From Ruegeria atlantica (GTDB lineage Bacteria; Pseudomonadota; Alphaproteobacteria; Rhodobacterales; Rhodobacteraceae): 64,000 nt of DNA. The notes under the pieces are model-generated. The model had not been told where the DNA came from. It saw nothing but the letters and a program-made list of their open reading frames with translations, and searched no databases. The position numbers and the translations under genes were made by a program. The DNA is taken from assembly GCF_013033965.1 (NCBI RefSeq), contig NZ_WQFE01000009.1:124001-188000 (forward strand). Reading direction: 5' to 3'. This document shows, in pieces, positions 35,907-45,022 of this stretch; position 1 is the stretch's first letter, and every line of letters begins with the position of its first letter.

Positions 35907-36704
35907 TCACCGACGCAGCAAGATCGGAAACCAATCCTCGCGCAAGCGCTGACCCGGATCCATGTCGTGCCCCGGAAACGGCGGGGATGTCCGACCTGGC
36001 CGTTCAACATAACGCGCATCGTCACCGACCAGACGCAGTGAAAACGCGCGGCGGCGGCTGTTGGATTGATTTCCCCGCGCGCCGTGCAGCGTTCGATAGT
36101 TGAAGGCGACCGCGTCGCCCGGCTCCATCTCGAACTCGACGACCTTCATTCCTTCCGCATCCGGGTCCGGAACGGGAATGTACTGGCCTTCGTCGGGAAA
36201 GAACCCATCCTCGGACACCCAACGGGTCGGCAGAACCTCTTTCTCCCACCGATGCGAGCCTGCGACACAGCGCAACGTGGCCCGCGTGACCGGATCAAGA
36301 GGTGACCAAAAGCTGATCGTCTGCTGACCTTCAACGAAGTAGTACGGACCGTCCTGATGCCACGGCGTGGCCATCGAGGTTCCGGGTTCTTTGACCAAAA
36401 CATGGTCATGGAACATTTGCACTGTTTTGGACCGCATCAAATCGGCCGCAACTTCTGCGGCTGGAGACCCGTGCACAACCGACTGAAATTGCTCGATCCG
36501 GGACCAGTTGCAATAATCGTCGAAGAAACGACCTGTCTCGCCTTCTTTCTTGTTCTCAGATGCATAAGGTCCCGGCTCTGCCATGTTCGCAGCTACCCCT
36601 TCGCGTAGGGTTTCAACGTGATCGGCAAACAACCCCTTGATCAGGACCACGCCGTCCTGCTGATAGGTGTCGATCATCTCTTGCGTAACCAGAGGGTGCG
36701 TCAT
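35907..36704 (-). CDS. phytanoyl-CoA dioxygenase (PhyH) family protein
   Basis: 265 residues, Fe(II)/2-oxoglutarate dioxygenase fold. The iron ligands His and Asp are in TPWHQDGPYYF, the distal His in RTLHGARGN, and the 2-oxoglutarate Arg in RRRAFSLRLV. Marine relatives hydroxylate varied small molecules, so the substrate is open. The start at 36704 (MTHPLVTQEM) has GGAGAAAG in front. It diverges from a LysR gene, which probably controls it. Confidence 0.87.
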   Translation of the reverse strand: MTHPLVTQEMIDTYQQDGVVLIKGLFADHVETLREGVAANMAEPGPYASENKKEGETGRFFDDYCNWSRIEQFQSVVHGSPAAEVAADLMRSKTVQMFHDHVLVKEPGTSMATPWHQDGPYYFVEGQQTISFWSPLDPVTRATLRCVAGSHRWEKEVLPTRWVSEDGFFPDEGQYIPVPDPDAEGMKVVEFEMEPGDAVAFNYRTLHGARGNQSNSRRRAFSLRLVGDDARYVERPGRTSPPFPGHDMDPGQRLREDWFPILLRR

Positions 36705-36789
36705 GTCTTTCTCCGTGCCGTGGTTTATCGATCTGCGCATAGATAACCCCTCTGTTCAAATAATATCTTTCTAAAGTAGGTTTAATTTC

Positions 36790-37680
36790 ATGTTATATAT
36801 TTCACTTCGCCAATACGAATACATCTGTGCGATCGGTCGTTTCGGAAGCTTGTCTGCTGCAGCGCAACAGCTGAACGTGTCACAACCGGCGCTGTCCACA
36901 GCCCTGACGCGTGTCGAATCGCATCTCGGTCATCCGCTGTTCACGCGCAGACGCGGCGCTGCCATGGCGCTGACCCCGCAAGGGCGCAGCTTTATCGAAG
37001 ACGCGGAAGCCCTGCTGGCCAGCGCAGCGCAACTTGAAAAAGCCGATCAGGTCAGTCCGACCAAGGCGCAACTGCGGTTGGGTTGTTTCGTGGATTTGGC
37101 CCCGTTTTTGCTTGCCAAAGCGCTGCGCCCTTTGCGTGCGGCCCTGCCGGATTTGACCATCTCATACAAAGTGGATGGGTTCGAAGGGCTGATATCTGAC
37201 CTGATAGACGGTCGCATTGATCTGGCGTTGACATATGGCCTGAGCATGGATGCCGGGTTTCAACAGCAAATTCTGTTTCCCAGTAGGCCAAGTGCCATTA
37301 TGGCCCCGGACCACCCACTGGCGGGTGCTTCGTCCGTTTCACTGAGCGAACTGGCAGGCCATCCGCTGATCCTGTCGAACGAAGGCCTTTCCGCGCAGCA
37401 CGTTCTGGGGCTATTCCGGCAAAACGGATTGCGGCCCTTGGTGGCCCACCGGGCGGCAACGCTGGAAATCCAGCGCAGCCTTGCTGCAAACCACGAAGGT
37501 ATCGCAATTAGCTATGCCAACCCGCCTTCGGACTTCAGCTATGATGGAATGCCTTTGATCAGTCGCAGGGTCCTCGAAGATATCGCCGCAGAATCTGTGG
37601 TACTGGCGCGCCACGGTACCGGTCCCGCAGACCCGAATACCGCACAGGCGGAACAGATTTTGATGGAACTATTGGCCTGA
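36790..37680 (+). CDS. LysR-family transcriptional regulator
   Basis: 296 residues. The N-terminal helix-turn-helix SLSAAAQQLNVSQPALSTAL is followed by a substrate-binding domain. It is divergent from the PhyH-family gene with an 85-base AT-rich gap, the classic layout in which a LysR protein controls the neighbour and itself. Effector unknown. Confidence 0.9.
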   Translation: MLYISLRQYEYICAIGRFGSLSAAAQQLNVSQPALSTALTRVESHLGHPLFTRRRGAAMALTPQGRSFIEDAEALLASAAQLEKADQVSPTKAQLRLGCFVDLAPFLLAKALRPLRAALPDLTISYKVDGFEGLISDLIDGRIDLALTYGLSMDAGFQQQILFPSRPSAIMAPDHPLAGASSVSLSELAGHPLILSNEGLSAQHVLGLFRQNGLRPLVAHRAATLEIQRSLAANHEGIAISYANPPSDFSYDGMPLISRRVLEDIAAESVVLARHGTGPADPNTAQAEQILMELLA

Positions 37681-37681
37681 A

Positions 37682-38128
37682 TTACTTTTTCCGCAGGCGG
37701 ATCACCACGTCGACCGACGCGATTTCAACGCCCTCTGGTGCTTCGGGCAACCGTTGGATCACCAGCTGGTCTGATGGCGCATCGCTCAGGCGGCTTTCGT
37801 CTTCCCAGAAAAAGTGTGGGTGATCGTGCGTATTGGTGTCAAAATAGCTTTTCGAACCATCAACCGTGATCTCTTGCAGTACTCCGGCCTCACAAAAAGC
37901 ACGCAGCGTGTTGTAGACGGTTGCCAGAGATACCGCATCCCCGTTCTTCTTGGCCGCCTCAAACAGGCTTTCGGCGGTGACATGCCGGTGGCGACCGTCT
38001 CCGACCAGAAGCTCGGCCAAAGCGACACGCTGGCGCGTTGGGCGCAGCCCGGCGTCGACCAACCAATCCGTGGCTCTGTTCTGGCTCTGAGGTGTCATCA
38101 ATCCGAAACCTAATTGTTGCTGCCCCAT
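37682..38128 (-). CDS. irr: iron response regulator Irr (Fur family)
   Basis: 148 residues. A Fur-type winged helix (GLRPTRQRVALAELL, TVYNTLRAFCEAGVL) with the HRH stretch GDGRHRHVTAESLF and a short dimerisation domain with HDHPHFFWEDES. Irr, not Fur, is the main iron and heme-status regulator in Rhizobiales and Rhodobacterales, and its place divergent from fabA is typical for the latter. The start could be 38128 or 38098. It is convergent with the LysR gene, ending one base apart. Confidence 0.85.
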   Translation of the reverse strand: MGQQQLGFGLMTPQSQNRATDWLVDAGLRPTRQRVALAELLVGDGRHRHVTAESLFEAAKKNGDAVSLATVYNTLRAFCEAGVLQEITVDGSKSYFDTNTHDHPHFFWEDESRLSDAPSDQLVIQRLPEAPEGVEIASVDVVIRLRKK

Positions 38129-38149
38129 ATATAAGTGCTGTGTTCGGGT

Positions 38150-38180
38150 AATTTCAAATGAAATTCATTCGCAAAGAATG
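38150..38180. promoter_or_regulatory. inverted repeats in the irr-fabA divergent promoter
   Basis: AATTTCA at 38150-38156 and TGAAATT at 38159-38165 are perfect 7-bp arms two bases apart; CATTC at 38166-38170 and GAATG at 38176-38180 follow at once. Binding by Irr or a fatty-acid regulator is possible. Confidence 0.45.
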
Positions 38181-38286
38181 TCGTCTGCACAACAGGATGT
38201 GACGTGGCGCTCTTGCAGGACCTTGCATACGGGTGCTAGACGAGGCCAGATATAACGAACGGACCCCTGGCAGGAGAGGCGGCAGA

Positions 38287-38796
38287 ATGGCCCAATACCC
38301 GAGCAGCTTTGACAAGGACGATCTGCTGAAATGCGCCCGTGGCGAATTATTCGGTCCCGGCAATGCGCAATTGCCTGCTCCGCCAATGCTGATGATGGAC
38401 CGGATCACCGACATCTCGGCCGACGGTGGCGCACACGGCAAAGGCCATGTTTTCGCCGAGTTCGACATTACACCAGACCTGTGGTTCTTTGACTGCCATT
38501 TTCCCGGCAACCCGATCATGCCCGGCTGTCTGGGCCTTGATGGCCTATGGCAGCTGACCGGTTTCAACCTGGGCTGGCGCGGCTGGCAGGGGCGTGGCAT
38601 GGCCGTAGGCGTCGGCGAGGTCAAACTGACCGGTATGGTCCGCCCTGACCGTAAAATGCTGACCTACAAGATCGACTTCAAAAAGGCGATCCAGACCCGC
38701 CGCCTGACCATGGGTGTGGCGGATGGTATCGTCGAAGCGGACGGTGAAATGATTTACGATGTCAAAGACATGAAAGTCGTTCTATCCGAAGCCTGA
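38287..38796 (+). CDS. fabA: 3-hydroxydecanoyl-ACP dehydratase/isomerase
   Basis: 169 residues, a hot-dog fold enzyme making trans-2- and cis-3-decenoyl-ACP for unsaturated fatty acids. The catalytic His is in [12 protein letters not shown] and the Asp in CLGLDGLWQ. The start at 38287 ([14 protein letters not shown]) has AGGAGAGG upstream. It heads the fabA-fabB-fabI operon. Confidence 0.97.
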   Translation: MAQYPSSFDKDDLLKCARGELFGPGNAQLPAPPMLMMDRITDISADGGAHGKGHVFAEFDITPDLWFFDCHFPGNPIMPGCLGLDGLWQLTGFNLGWRGWQGRGMAVGVGEVKLTGMVRPDRKMLTYKIDFKKAIQTRRLTMGVADGIVEADGEMIYDVKDMKVVLSEA

Positions 38797-38827
38797 GCCT
38801 GACCGGCCCGAAATAAGGAGCACGCAC

Positions 38828-40057
38828 ATGCGTCGAGTAGTTGTCACCGGTCTGGGGGTCGTGTCCTCCATCGGGAACAATGCCCAGGAAGTATTGGCCT
38901 CTCTAAAGGCTGGCAAGTCCGGCATCGAAGCCAACGAGCAGATGGTCGAACACGGCTTTCGCAGCCGGATCGCCGGAACGCTCAAGATCGATCCGGCCGA
39001 GCACGTAGACAAGCGGACTCTGCGCTTTATGGGCCCAGGTGCCGCCTATGCTCATATTGCAATGAACCAGGCGATTGCCGACGCAGGGTTGACCGAGGAT
39101 CAGGTCGTGAACCCCCGCACCGGCTTGGTAGCCGGTTCCGGCGGCCCGTCGACCAGCGCAATGCTGACCGCGCATCAAACCGTTCTGAAAACGGGCGCAA
39201 CCAAGCGCATCGGCCCCTTCGCAGTGCCGAAATGCATGTGTTCGACGATCTCGGCCAATCTGGCGACCGCGTACAAAATCAAAGGTATCAACTATTCGAT
39301 CACCTCGGCCTGTTCCACTTCGCTGCATTGTATCGGCAACGCAGCGGAACAGATTATGCTGGGCAAGCAGGACGTCATGTTCGCAGGTGGCGGCGAAGAA
39401 CTGGACTGGACGCTGTCCTGCCTGTTCGACGCGATGGGCGCGATGTCGTCCAAGTACAATGACACCCCGGAAAAAGCATCCCGTGCATTCGATCAGAACC
39501 GCGACGGGTTCGTCATCTCGGGCGGCGGAGGGATCGTCGTTCTTGAGGATCTGGAACACGCACTGGCCCGCGGCGCAAAGATTTACGCCGAAGTGACCGG
39601 TTACGCAGCCACATCGGATGGCCACGACATGGTGGCGCCCTCTGGTGAAGGCGGCGAGCGTGCGATGCGCCTGGCCCTGTCCACACTGCCCGAAGGCCGC
39701 AAGGTCGGTTACATCAACGCCCACGGCACCTCGACCCCGGTCGGAGACGTTGGCGAGGTTGAAGCCGTCCGCCGCATCTTTGGTGAAGGCAACGTGCCCC
39801 CGATCTCATCCACCAAGTCGATGACCGGACACGCGCAGGGCGCGGCTGGCGCGCTTGAAGCGATCTTCTGCCTGCTGATGCTGGACAATGATTTTATTAC
39901 GCCGTCGATCAATGTCGACACGCTTGCCGAAGGCATTCTGCCCGGTGAAATTGCAACTCAAGTAGTTGAAAACGCAGGATTGGACAGTGTTATGACCAAC
40001 AGCTTCGGCTTTGGCGGCACCAACGGGTCCATGATTCTGTCGAAGTATAACGGGTGA
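38828..40057 (+). CDS. fabB: 3-oxoacyl-ACP synthase I
   Basis: 409 residues of the condensing-enzyme fold. Catalytic Cys in SACSTSLHC, and the two His residues in NAHGTSTPVGD and GHAQGAAGAL. It elongates the cis-3-decenoyl product of FabA. AAGGAG precedes the ATG; its stop is five bases before the fabI ATG. Confidence 0.97.
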   Translation: MRRVVVTGLGVVSSIGNNAQEVLASLKAGKSGIEANEQMVEHGFRSRIAGTLKIDPAEHVDKRTLRFMGPGAAYAHIAMNQAIADAGLTEDQVVNPRTGLVAGSGGPSTSAMLTAHQTVLKTGATKRIGPFAVPKCMCSTISANLATAYKIKGINYSITSACSTSLHCIGNAAEQIMLGKQDVMFAGGGEELDWTLSCLFDAMGAMSSKYNDTPEKASRAFDQNRDGFVISGGGGIVVLEDLEHALARGAKIYAEVTGYAATSDGHDMVAPSGEGGERAMRLALSTLPEGRKVGYINAHGTSTPVGDVGEVEAVRRIFGEGNVPPISSTKSMTGHAQGAAGALEAIFCLLMLDNDFITPSINVDTLAEGILPGEIATQVVENAGLDSVMTNSFGFGGTNGSMILSKYNG

Positions 40058-40062
40058 ATGTA

Positions 40063-40854
40063 ATGTCGGATCTTCTTAAAGGTAAACGCGGCCTGATCAT
40101 GGGCGTGGCCAATGACCGCTCGATTGCGTGGGGCATTGCCAAGGCCATGCATGAGGCCGGTGCCGAACTGGCATTCACCTATCAGGGCGAAGCTTTCGGC
40201 AAACGCCTTGAACCGCTGGCCCAAAGTCTGGGCAGCGATTTCATGGTGGACGCGGATGTCACGGATGACGCCTCGCTGGACCGTGCGTTTCAAGAGCTTG
40301 GAGCGCGCTGGCCCACTATCGACTTCGTGGTCCACGCCATTGCCTACTCGGACAAATCCGAACTGACAGGCCGTTTCCTGAACACTACACGAGCCAACTT
40401 CAAGCACTCGCTGGATGTCTCGGCCTATTCCTTCATTGAGGTCGCGCGCCGCGCTTACCCTCTGATGCAAGAGAATGGCGGCACGCTGCTGACCCTGACC
40501 TATCAGGGGTCGAACAAGGTGGTGCCGAACTACAACGTGATGGGTGTGGCCAAGGCTGCGCTGGAATCTGCGACCCGTTATCTGGCCAACGATCTGGGTC
40601 CTGAGGGTATTCGCGTCAACGCGATCTCTCCCGGCCCGATGAAGACGCTGGCCGGTGCAGCCATCGGCGGTGCCCGCAAGACCTACAAGTTCTGTGATCA
40701 GAACGCGCCCATGCGCTCGAATGCGACGCTCGAGGCCGTTGGCGGCACTGCAGTTTACCTCACATCGGATGCAGGTGCATGCACGTCGGGCGAGATCATC
40801 CGCGTCGATGGTGGCTTCCACGTTCTGGGCATGCCGCAACCCGATCACATGTGA
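40063..40854 (+). CDS. fabI: enoyl-ACP reductase (NADH), FabI type
   Basis: 263 residues, a short-chain-dehydrogenase fold. Nucleotide loop GVANDRSIAWGIAKA and the Tyr-x6-Lys catalytic pair in NYNVMGVAKAAL. The ATG at 40063 (MSDLLKGKRGL) is preferred; a GTG at 40054 overlapping the fabB stop is also in frame. Confidence 0.96.
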   Translation: MSDLLKGKRGLIMGVANDRSIAWGIAKAMHEAGAELAFTYQGEAFGKRLEPLAQSLGSDFMVDADVTDDASLDRAFQELGARWPTIDFVVHAIAYSDKSELTGRFLNTTRANFKHSLDVSAYSFIEVARRAYPLMQENGGTLLTLTYQGSNKVVPNYNVMGVAKAALESATRYLANDLGPEGIRVNAISPGPMKTLAGAAIGGARKTYKFCDQNAPMRSNATLEAVGGTAVYLTSDAGACTSGEIIRVDGGFHVLGMPQPDHM

Positions 40855-40864
40855 CCCGATCTTT

Positions 40865-40905
40865 CCCTGCCGGTGCCAAGATTTGAACATCTTTCACCGG
40901 CAGGG
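40865..40905 (+). promoter_or_regulatory. long hairpin between fabI and a small membrane gene
   Basis: CCCTGCCGGTG at 40865-40875 and CACCGGCAGGG at 40895-40905 are perfect 11-bp arms, with a further AAGAT/ATCTT pair inside. There is no T tract. The 3-prime arm contains the AGGG ribosome-binding site of the next gene. Confidence 0.6.
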
Positions 40906-40913
40906 ATATCGGC

Positions 40914-41102
40914 ATGAGCAAAGCCGAACATATCCTTACCAGCAACACTCGCAGTATCCGGTCGCGCCGCAGATCCGGGTTTCTGGGCGCGCGCGGCATT
41001 GTCGCGCTTTTGGCCCTGATCACTCTATTGTTGTTTGTGTTCTTCACACAGCCGCAAATGCGGGAAACCGTTGAAACTTGGATCAGCCTCATTTCAGGCT
41101 GA
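40914..41102 (+). CDS. small single-pass membrane protein
   Basis: 62 residues: a basic N-terminal stretch (SNTRSIRSRRRSG), then one transmembrane helix (GIVALLALITLLLFVFF, about 28-44) and a short C-terminal tail. No family is recognised. The AGGG site eight bases before the ATG lies in the 3-prime arm of a strong hairpin, so translation may be restrained. It follows fabI by 59 bases. Confidence 0.6.
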   Translation: MSKAEHILTSNTRSIRSRRRSGFLGARGIVALLALITLLLFVFFTQPQMRETVETWISLISG

Positions 41103-41120
41103 TCCGACACAGTTTTCGGG

Positions 41121-41549
41121 TCAGTTGACCGAAACGACCTCGATATCAAAAATCAGATCCTGCCCGGCCAATGGGTGGTTGGCATCCAGCGTGACCGTTG
41201 CCTCGTCGGCGTCGACCACGGTCACCGGCACCGCCTGCCCATCCGGGGTTTGCATTTGCAACTGCGTGCCGGGTTCCAGCGGGATATCATCGGGAATCCC
41301 TTCGCGAGGGATTTGTTGCCGCGCACCCGGATTGATCGGCCCATAAGCGTCAACACAGGCGATCTCGACGCGTTTCTTGTCTCCTACGTTCAGACCAGGC
41401 ATCGCCGAATCCAAACCGGGAATAATCTGGCCCGAGCCAACGACGAATTCCAGCGGGTCGCGTCCATCGGAACTGTCAAAGACGTTTCCGTCCAACAGCG
41501 TTCCTGTGTAGTGGATGCGAACCGTGTCGCCTTGTTTGATTTCGGTCAT
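41121..41549 (-). CDS. FKBP-type peptidyl-prolyl isomerase, SlyD-like
   Basis: 142 residues: an FKBP core (VRIHYTGTLLDGNVFDSS, PLEFVVGSGQIIPGLDSAM) interrupted by an insert-in-flap chaperone domain (about 70-120), then DANHPLAGQDLIFDIEVV. This is the SlyD layout without the His-rich metal tail. The frame opens at a GTG (41558), but the ATG at 41549 starts the natural MTEIKQGDTV. It is convergent with the small membrane gene. Confidence 0.92.
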   Translation of the reverse strand: MTEIKQGDTVRIHYTGTLLDGNVFDSSDGRDPLEFVVGSGQIIPGLDSAMPGLNVGDKKRVEIACVDAYGPINPGARQQIPREGIPDDIPLEPGTQLQMQTPDGQAVPVTVVDADEATVTLDANHPLAGQDLIFDIEVVSVN

Positions 41550-41677
41550 ATTGGCCACCGGCCTCTGAATGGGTTAAGCGATCAAACCTAGGAGGTCACA
41601 CGCTATTGTAAACCCCGCCCTCTTTCATGCTTACAATTGTTGTGCAAACGTGCCCCGAACGATCAGGAGGGGACCGG

Positions 41678-42364
41678 ATGCCAATTACAACCTGCGTTTT
41701 TGATGCCTACGGTACGTTGTTCGATGTGGCCGCTGCTGCACGACAGGCGGCTGGTGAGCCGGGTTTTGAGAGACTTCAACAAAAATGGCCGGAACTGGCC
41801 AATCACTGGCGTCTGAAACAGCTGCAATACACATGGCTTCGTGCGGTCACGGACGCCCACGCGGATTTCTGGGACGTTACGCAGGATGGGCTCGACTGGG
41901 CACTTGAGGCGACAGGGCTGGACGGGGACGCAGCGCTGCGGCAACGGTTGCTGGATCTGTACTGGGAATTGCAGGCCTATCCCGAAGTTCCCGAAATGCT
42001 GCGCGCGCTGAAGGCTGGCGGCTTGCAAACGGCGATCCTGTCGAACGGTTCGCCACCGATGTTGGATGGCGCGGTGCAATCCGCCGGTATTGGCGACGTT
42101 CTGGACGATGTGCTGTCCGTGGAAAGTGTCGGCGTGTTCAAACCAGACTCGCGCGTCTATGACCTTGTGCAGGACCGGTTCCGCTGTGCCCGCGACGAAG
42201 TGTTGTTCGTCAGTTCAAATGGCTGGGACGCGGCCGGGGCCAGCGGATATGGCTTTGTCACCGCATGGGTCAATCGCGCTGGGGAACCAATGGACCGCTT
42301 GCCATGGAAGCCAGCCCAAGTACTGTCCGACCTCACGACAATTCCGCAACTGGCTGGACTTTAA
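41678..42364 (+). CDS. (S)-2-haloacid dehalogenase (HAD type II)
   Basis: 228 residues. All positions that define L-2-haloacid dehalogenases are visible: nucleophile Asp9 in CVFDAYGTLFD, the Arg in the WRLKQLQYTW region, Ser-Asn in ILSNGS, Lys in FKPDSRVY, and SSNGWDAAGA near the end. The enzyme turns 2-haloacids into 2-hydroxyacids with inversion. AGGAGG precedes the ATG at 41678. Its stop overlaps the start of the next hydrolase gene by one base. Confidence 0.9.
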   Translation: MPITTCVFDAYGTLFDVAAAARQAAGEPGFERLQQKWPELANHWRLKQLQYTWLRAVTDAHADFWDVTQDGLDWALEATGLDGDAALRQRLLDLYWELQAYPEVPEMLRALKAGGLQTAILSNGSPPMLDGAVQSAGIGDVLDDVLSVESVGVFKPDSRVYDLVQDRFRCARDEVLFVSSNGWDAAGASGYGFVTAWVNRAGEPMDRLPWKPAQVLSDLTTIPQLAGL

Positions 42365-43191
42365 TGGCTTTTTTCACCACGTCTGACGAAAGACGAATTT
42401 ACTTTGAGGACATAGGGTCTGGAACGCCCGTACTTTGCCTTGCCGGGCTAACCCGAAACTGCAGGGATTTTTTGTTCCTCGCCCCGCACCTGTCCGATAT
42501 GCGGATGATTGCAATGGACTACCGCGGTCGTGGCCGTTCAGACTATGACCCAGATTATATGAACTACAACATTCCTCGGGAATCGCAGGACGTGATTGAG
42601 TTGCTGGACCATCTTGGTCTGGATCGCGTGAATGTCATCGGCACATCGCGCGGCGGGCTGATCGCCATGGTTCTGGCCGCCAGCCATCCCGAACGGTTGT
42701 TGAGTGTCGTTTTGAACGATGTTGGACCGGTGCTGGAACCGTCCGGCATTGCCAAGATCATGGGGTATGTCGGCAAACAGCCCGTTTCCAAAACCTACGA
42801 TTTGGCAGCACGCGCGTTGCAGCATGTCATGGAGCCTCAGTTCCCCGGTGTGTCGCTCGCTCGTTGGCAGCAGCAGGCAGAAGTTCAGTTCAACGAAACG
42901 CGTGATGGCCTGACACTCTGCTACGACCCCGCGTTACGCACGGCGCTTCTGGAACAGGCTGCTGCAGGGCCAGCTCCGGATCTATGGCCGCTTTTTGAAG
43001 CGCTGCGGGACATTCCGACAGGCCTCATTCGCGGCAAGAATTCGGACGTTTTGGGCAAAGACACGCTGACTGAAATGCACAACCGCCACCCCGATCTTAT
43101 GTCGGCGGAAATACCCGACCGTGGTCACCCCCCGTTTCTGGACGAGCCACAATCGATAGAACTCATTCGCAAGGTACTGGTCAACGCATGA
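42364..43191 (+). CDS. alpha/beta-fold hydrolase
   Basis: 275 residues. Nucleophile elbow GTSRGG, oxyanion region LCLAGLTRN, and the C-terminal His in IPDRGHPPFLDEP. The ATG overlaps the dehalogenase stop and the end overlaps the next gene by four bases, so it is tightly coupled to both. The substrate cannot be inferred beyond an ester, lactone or halide. Confidence 0.88.
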   Translation: MAFFTTSDERRIYFEDIGSGTPVLCLAGLTRNCRDFLFLAPHLSDMRMIAMDYRGRGRSDYDPDYMNYNIPRESQDVIELLDHLGLDRVNVIGTSRGGLIAMVLAASHPERLLSVVLNDVGPVLEPSGIAKIMGYVGKQPVSKTYDLAARALQHVMEPQFPGVSLARWQQQAEVQFNETRDGLTLCYDPALRTALLEQAAAGPAPDLWPLFEALRDIPTGLIRGKNSDVLGKDTLTEMHNRHPDLMSAEIPDRGHPPFLDEPQSIELIRKVLVNA

Positions 43192-44162
43192 GCAAAGTTG
43201 AAATGATCGAGGCCGCCGCCAAACGGCTGGAAGGACATGTTCGCGAGACACCAATTCTGACATCGCCGTTTCTGGACGAAATCGCAGGCCGCCGCGTGCT
43301 GGTAAAGCCCGAGTGCCTGCAGCACACCGGCAGCTTCAAGTTTCGCGGGGCTTGGTCCGCCATTTCAGCCCTCAGTGACACGGACCGGCAACGCGGTGTC
43401 ATCGCCTATTCCTCGGGCAATCACGCGCAAGGCGTGGCCTATGCCGCGGCTCAGCACGGGATTTCGTCCGTCATCGTCATGCCCTCTGACGCGCCACAAC
43501 TGAAGATCAGCAACACGCGCGCGCTGGGCGGGGAGGTTGTCCTTTACGACCGCGCGAACGAACGCCGCGAAGAGATTGGCGAGGCGCTGGCTTCCGAACG
43601 CGGCTTGACGCTGATCCGGCCTTACGACGAACCGCAGGTCATCGCAGGTCAGGGCACCATTGGGCTGGAACTGGCGCGGCAGACCGCCGAAATGGGCGTC
43701 GATCAAGCAGACGTTCTGGTGTGCTGCGGCGGTGGCGGTTTGACCTCGGGCATTGCGCTGGCACTGGAAAGTCACGCACCGGGGCTGCGTGCCCGTCCGT
43801 GCGAGCCCGAAGGGTTTGACGATGTCAAACGGTCTCTGGCGACAGGTCATATTCAAAGCAACAACGCTGCGGCGGGAAACATCTGCGACGCAATTCTGAC
43901 ACCGCAGCCGGGCCAGATCACCTTTCCGATCCTGAACCGGTTGTGCGGACCAGGCTTTTCGGTGTCCGAAGACGACGCGCTGCGCGCCATGGCGCAGGCG
44001 TTTTTGCGCCTCAAGATCGTGTTGGAACCGGGCGGGGCAGTATCGCTGGCCTCAGCCCTTTACCAGGCCGAGGAAATCGAGGGCGACACTGTGATCGTAG
44101 TGGCATCGGGCGGCAACGCCGACCCCGAAGTCTTTGGGCAAGCACTGGAATACCTGACCTGA
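43188..44162 (+). CDS. PLP-dependent threonine/serine dehydratase-like enzyme
   Basis: 324 residues, fold type II. PLP Lys51 is in HTGSFKFRG, YSSGNHAQGVAYAA follows, and the phosphate loop is CCGGGGLTSG. There is no C-terminal ACT domain, so it is the catabolic or hydroxyaspartate/hydroxyectoine-related type (EutB/BhcB-like) rather than biosynthetic IlvA. It overlaps the preceding hydrolase gene by four bases. The exact substrate is open. Confidence 0.85.
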   Translation: MSKVEMIEAAAKRLEGHVRETPILTSPFLDEIAGRRVLVKPECLQHTGSFKFRGAWSAISALSDTDRQRGVIAYSSGNHAQGVAYAAAQHGISSVIVMPSDAPQLKISNTRALGGEVVLYDRANERREEIGEALASERGLTLIRPYDEPQVIAGQGTIGLELARQTAEMGVDQADVLVCCGGGGLTSGIALALESHAPGLRARPCEPEGFDDVKRSLATGHIQSNNAAAGNICDAILTPQPGQITFPILNRLCGPGFSVSEDDALRAMAQAFLRLKIVLEPGGAVSLASALYQAEEIEGDTVIVVASGGNADPEVFGQALEYLT

Positions 44163-44221
44163 CAAGCTGTTTGGGCTGAGGCAACCTTACTATTGTGCGT
44201 ATGACGCCAGGGGATTGAGTC

Positions 44222-45010
44222 GTGCAAATAGCGGACATTGGAAACGTGCAAATCCACTATCGGATCGATGGTGATCCAGACGGCGCGCCGATTGTGTTTG
44301 CCAATTCATTGGGAACCGACCTGCGGCTGTGGAACGATTTGCTGCCGCACCTGCCCACCGGGCTGCGCATCATCCGATTTGACATGCGCGGGCACGGTCT
44401 TTCGTCTCAACCGCCGGCACCTTATTCGATGGGTGCCCTGGTCCGGGATGTGGAAGGTCTGCTTGATTTTCTCGAGGTGCGCGATAGCGTGTTTGTCGGC
44501 CTTTCGATCGGCGGGCTGATCGGACAGGGGCTGGCCGTCAAACGGCTGGATCAGGTGCGCGCGCTGGTGCTGTCCAATACAGCGGCCAAAATCGGCATGC
44601 CTTCGATCTGGCAAGACCGTATGGACGACGTACGAAAAGGTGGGATCAAGGCCTTGGCCGATGCGACCATGGAACGCTGGTTTTCGAAGGCATTCCGCGC
44701 GTCGCCCGAGCACCTGCTTTGGCGCAACATGATGGTGCGCCAGCCCGTCGATGGCTATCTGGGTTGCTGCGCCGCCATCTCGGGCACGGATTTCTACACC
44801 CCGACCAGCGGCCTGCGCCTGCCAACCCTTGGCATCGCCGGCAGCGAGGACGGATCAACCCCACCCGATCTTGTGCGGGAAACCGTTGACCTGATCCCCG
44901 GCTCTCGGTTCGAACTGATGCGACGCGTTGGGCACTTGCCTTGTGTCGAACAACCGGCAGAATATGCAGCATTGCTAAAAAGTTTTCTGACTGAAATTGG
45001 ACATGTGTGA
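44222..45010 (+). CDS. pcaD: 3-oxoadipate enol-lactonase-like alpha/beta hydrolase
   Basis: 262 residues starting with GTG at 44222. Family stretches: FANSLGTDLRLW, IRFDMRGHGLSS, nucleophile GLSIGGLIGQG, and VGHLPCVEQPAEYA with the catalytic His. It closely follows the PcaD pattern, the lactonase of the beta-ketoadipate pathway, yet no other pca gene is next to it. An alternative role on another lactone is possible. Confidence 0.8.
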   Translation: MQIADIGNVQIHYRIDGDPDGAPIVFANSLGTDLRLWNDLLPHLPTGLRIIRFDMRGHGLSSQPPAPYSMGALVRDVEGLLDFLEVRDSVFVGLSIGGLIGQGLAVKRLDQVRALVLSNTAAKIGMPSIWQDRMDDVRKGGIKALADATMERWFSKAFRASPEHLLWRNMMVRQPVDGYLGCCAAISGTDFYTPTSGLRLPTLGIAGSEDGSTPPDLVRETVDLIPGSRFELMRRVGHLPCVEQPAEYAALLKSFLTEIGHV

Positions 45011-45022
45011 AGGAGAATTGGT

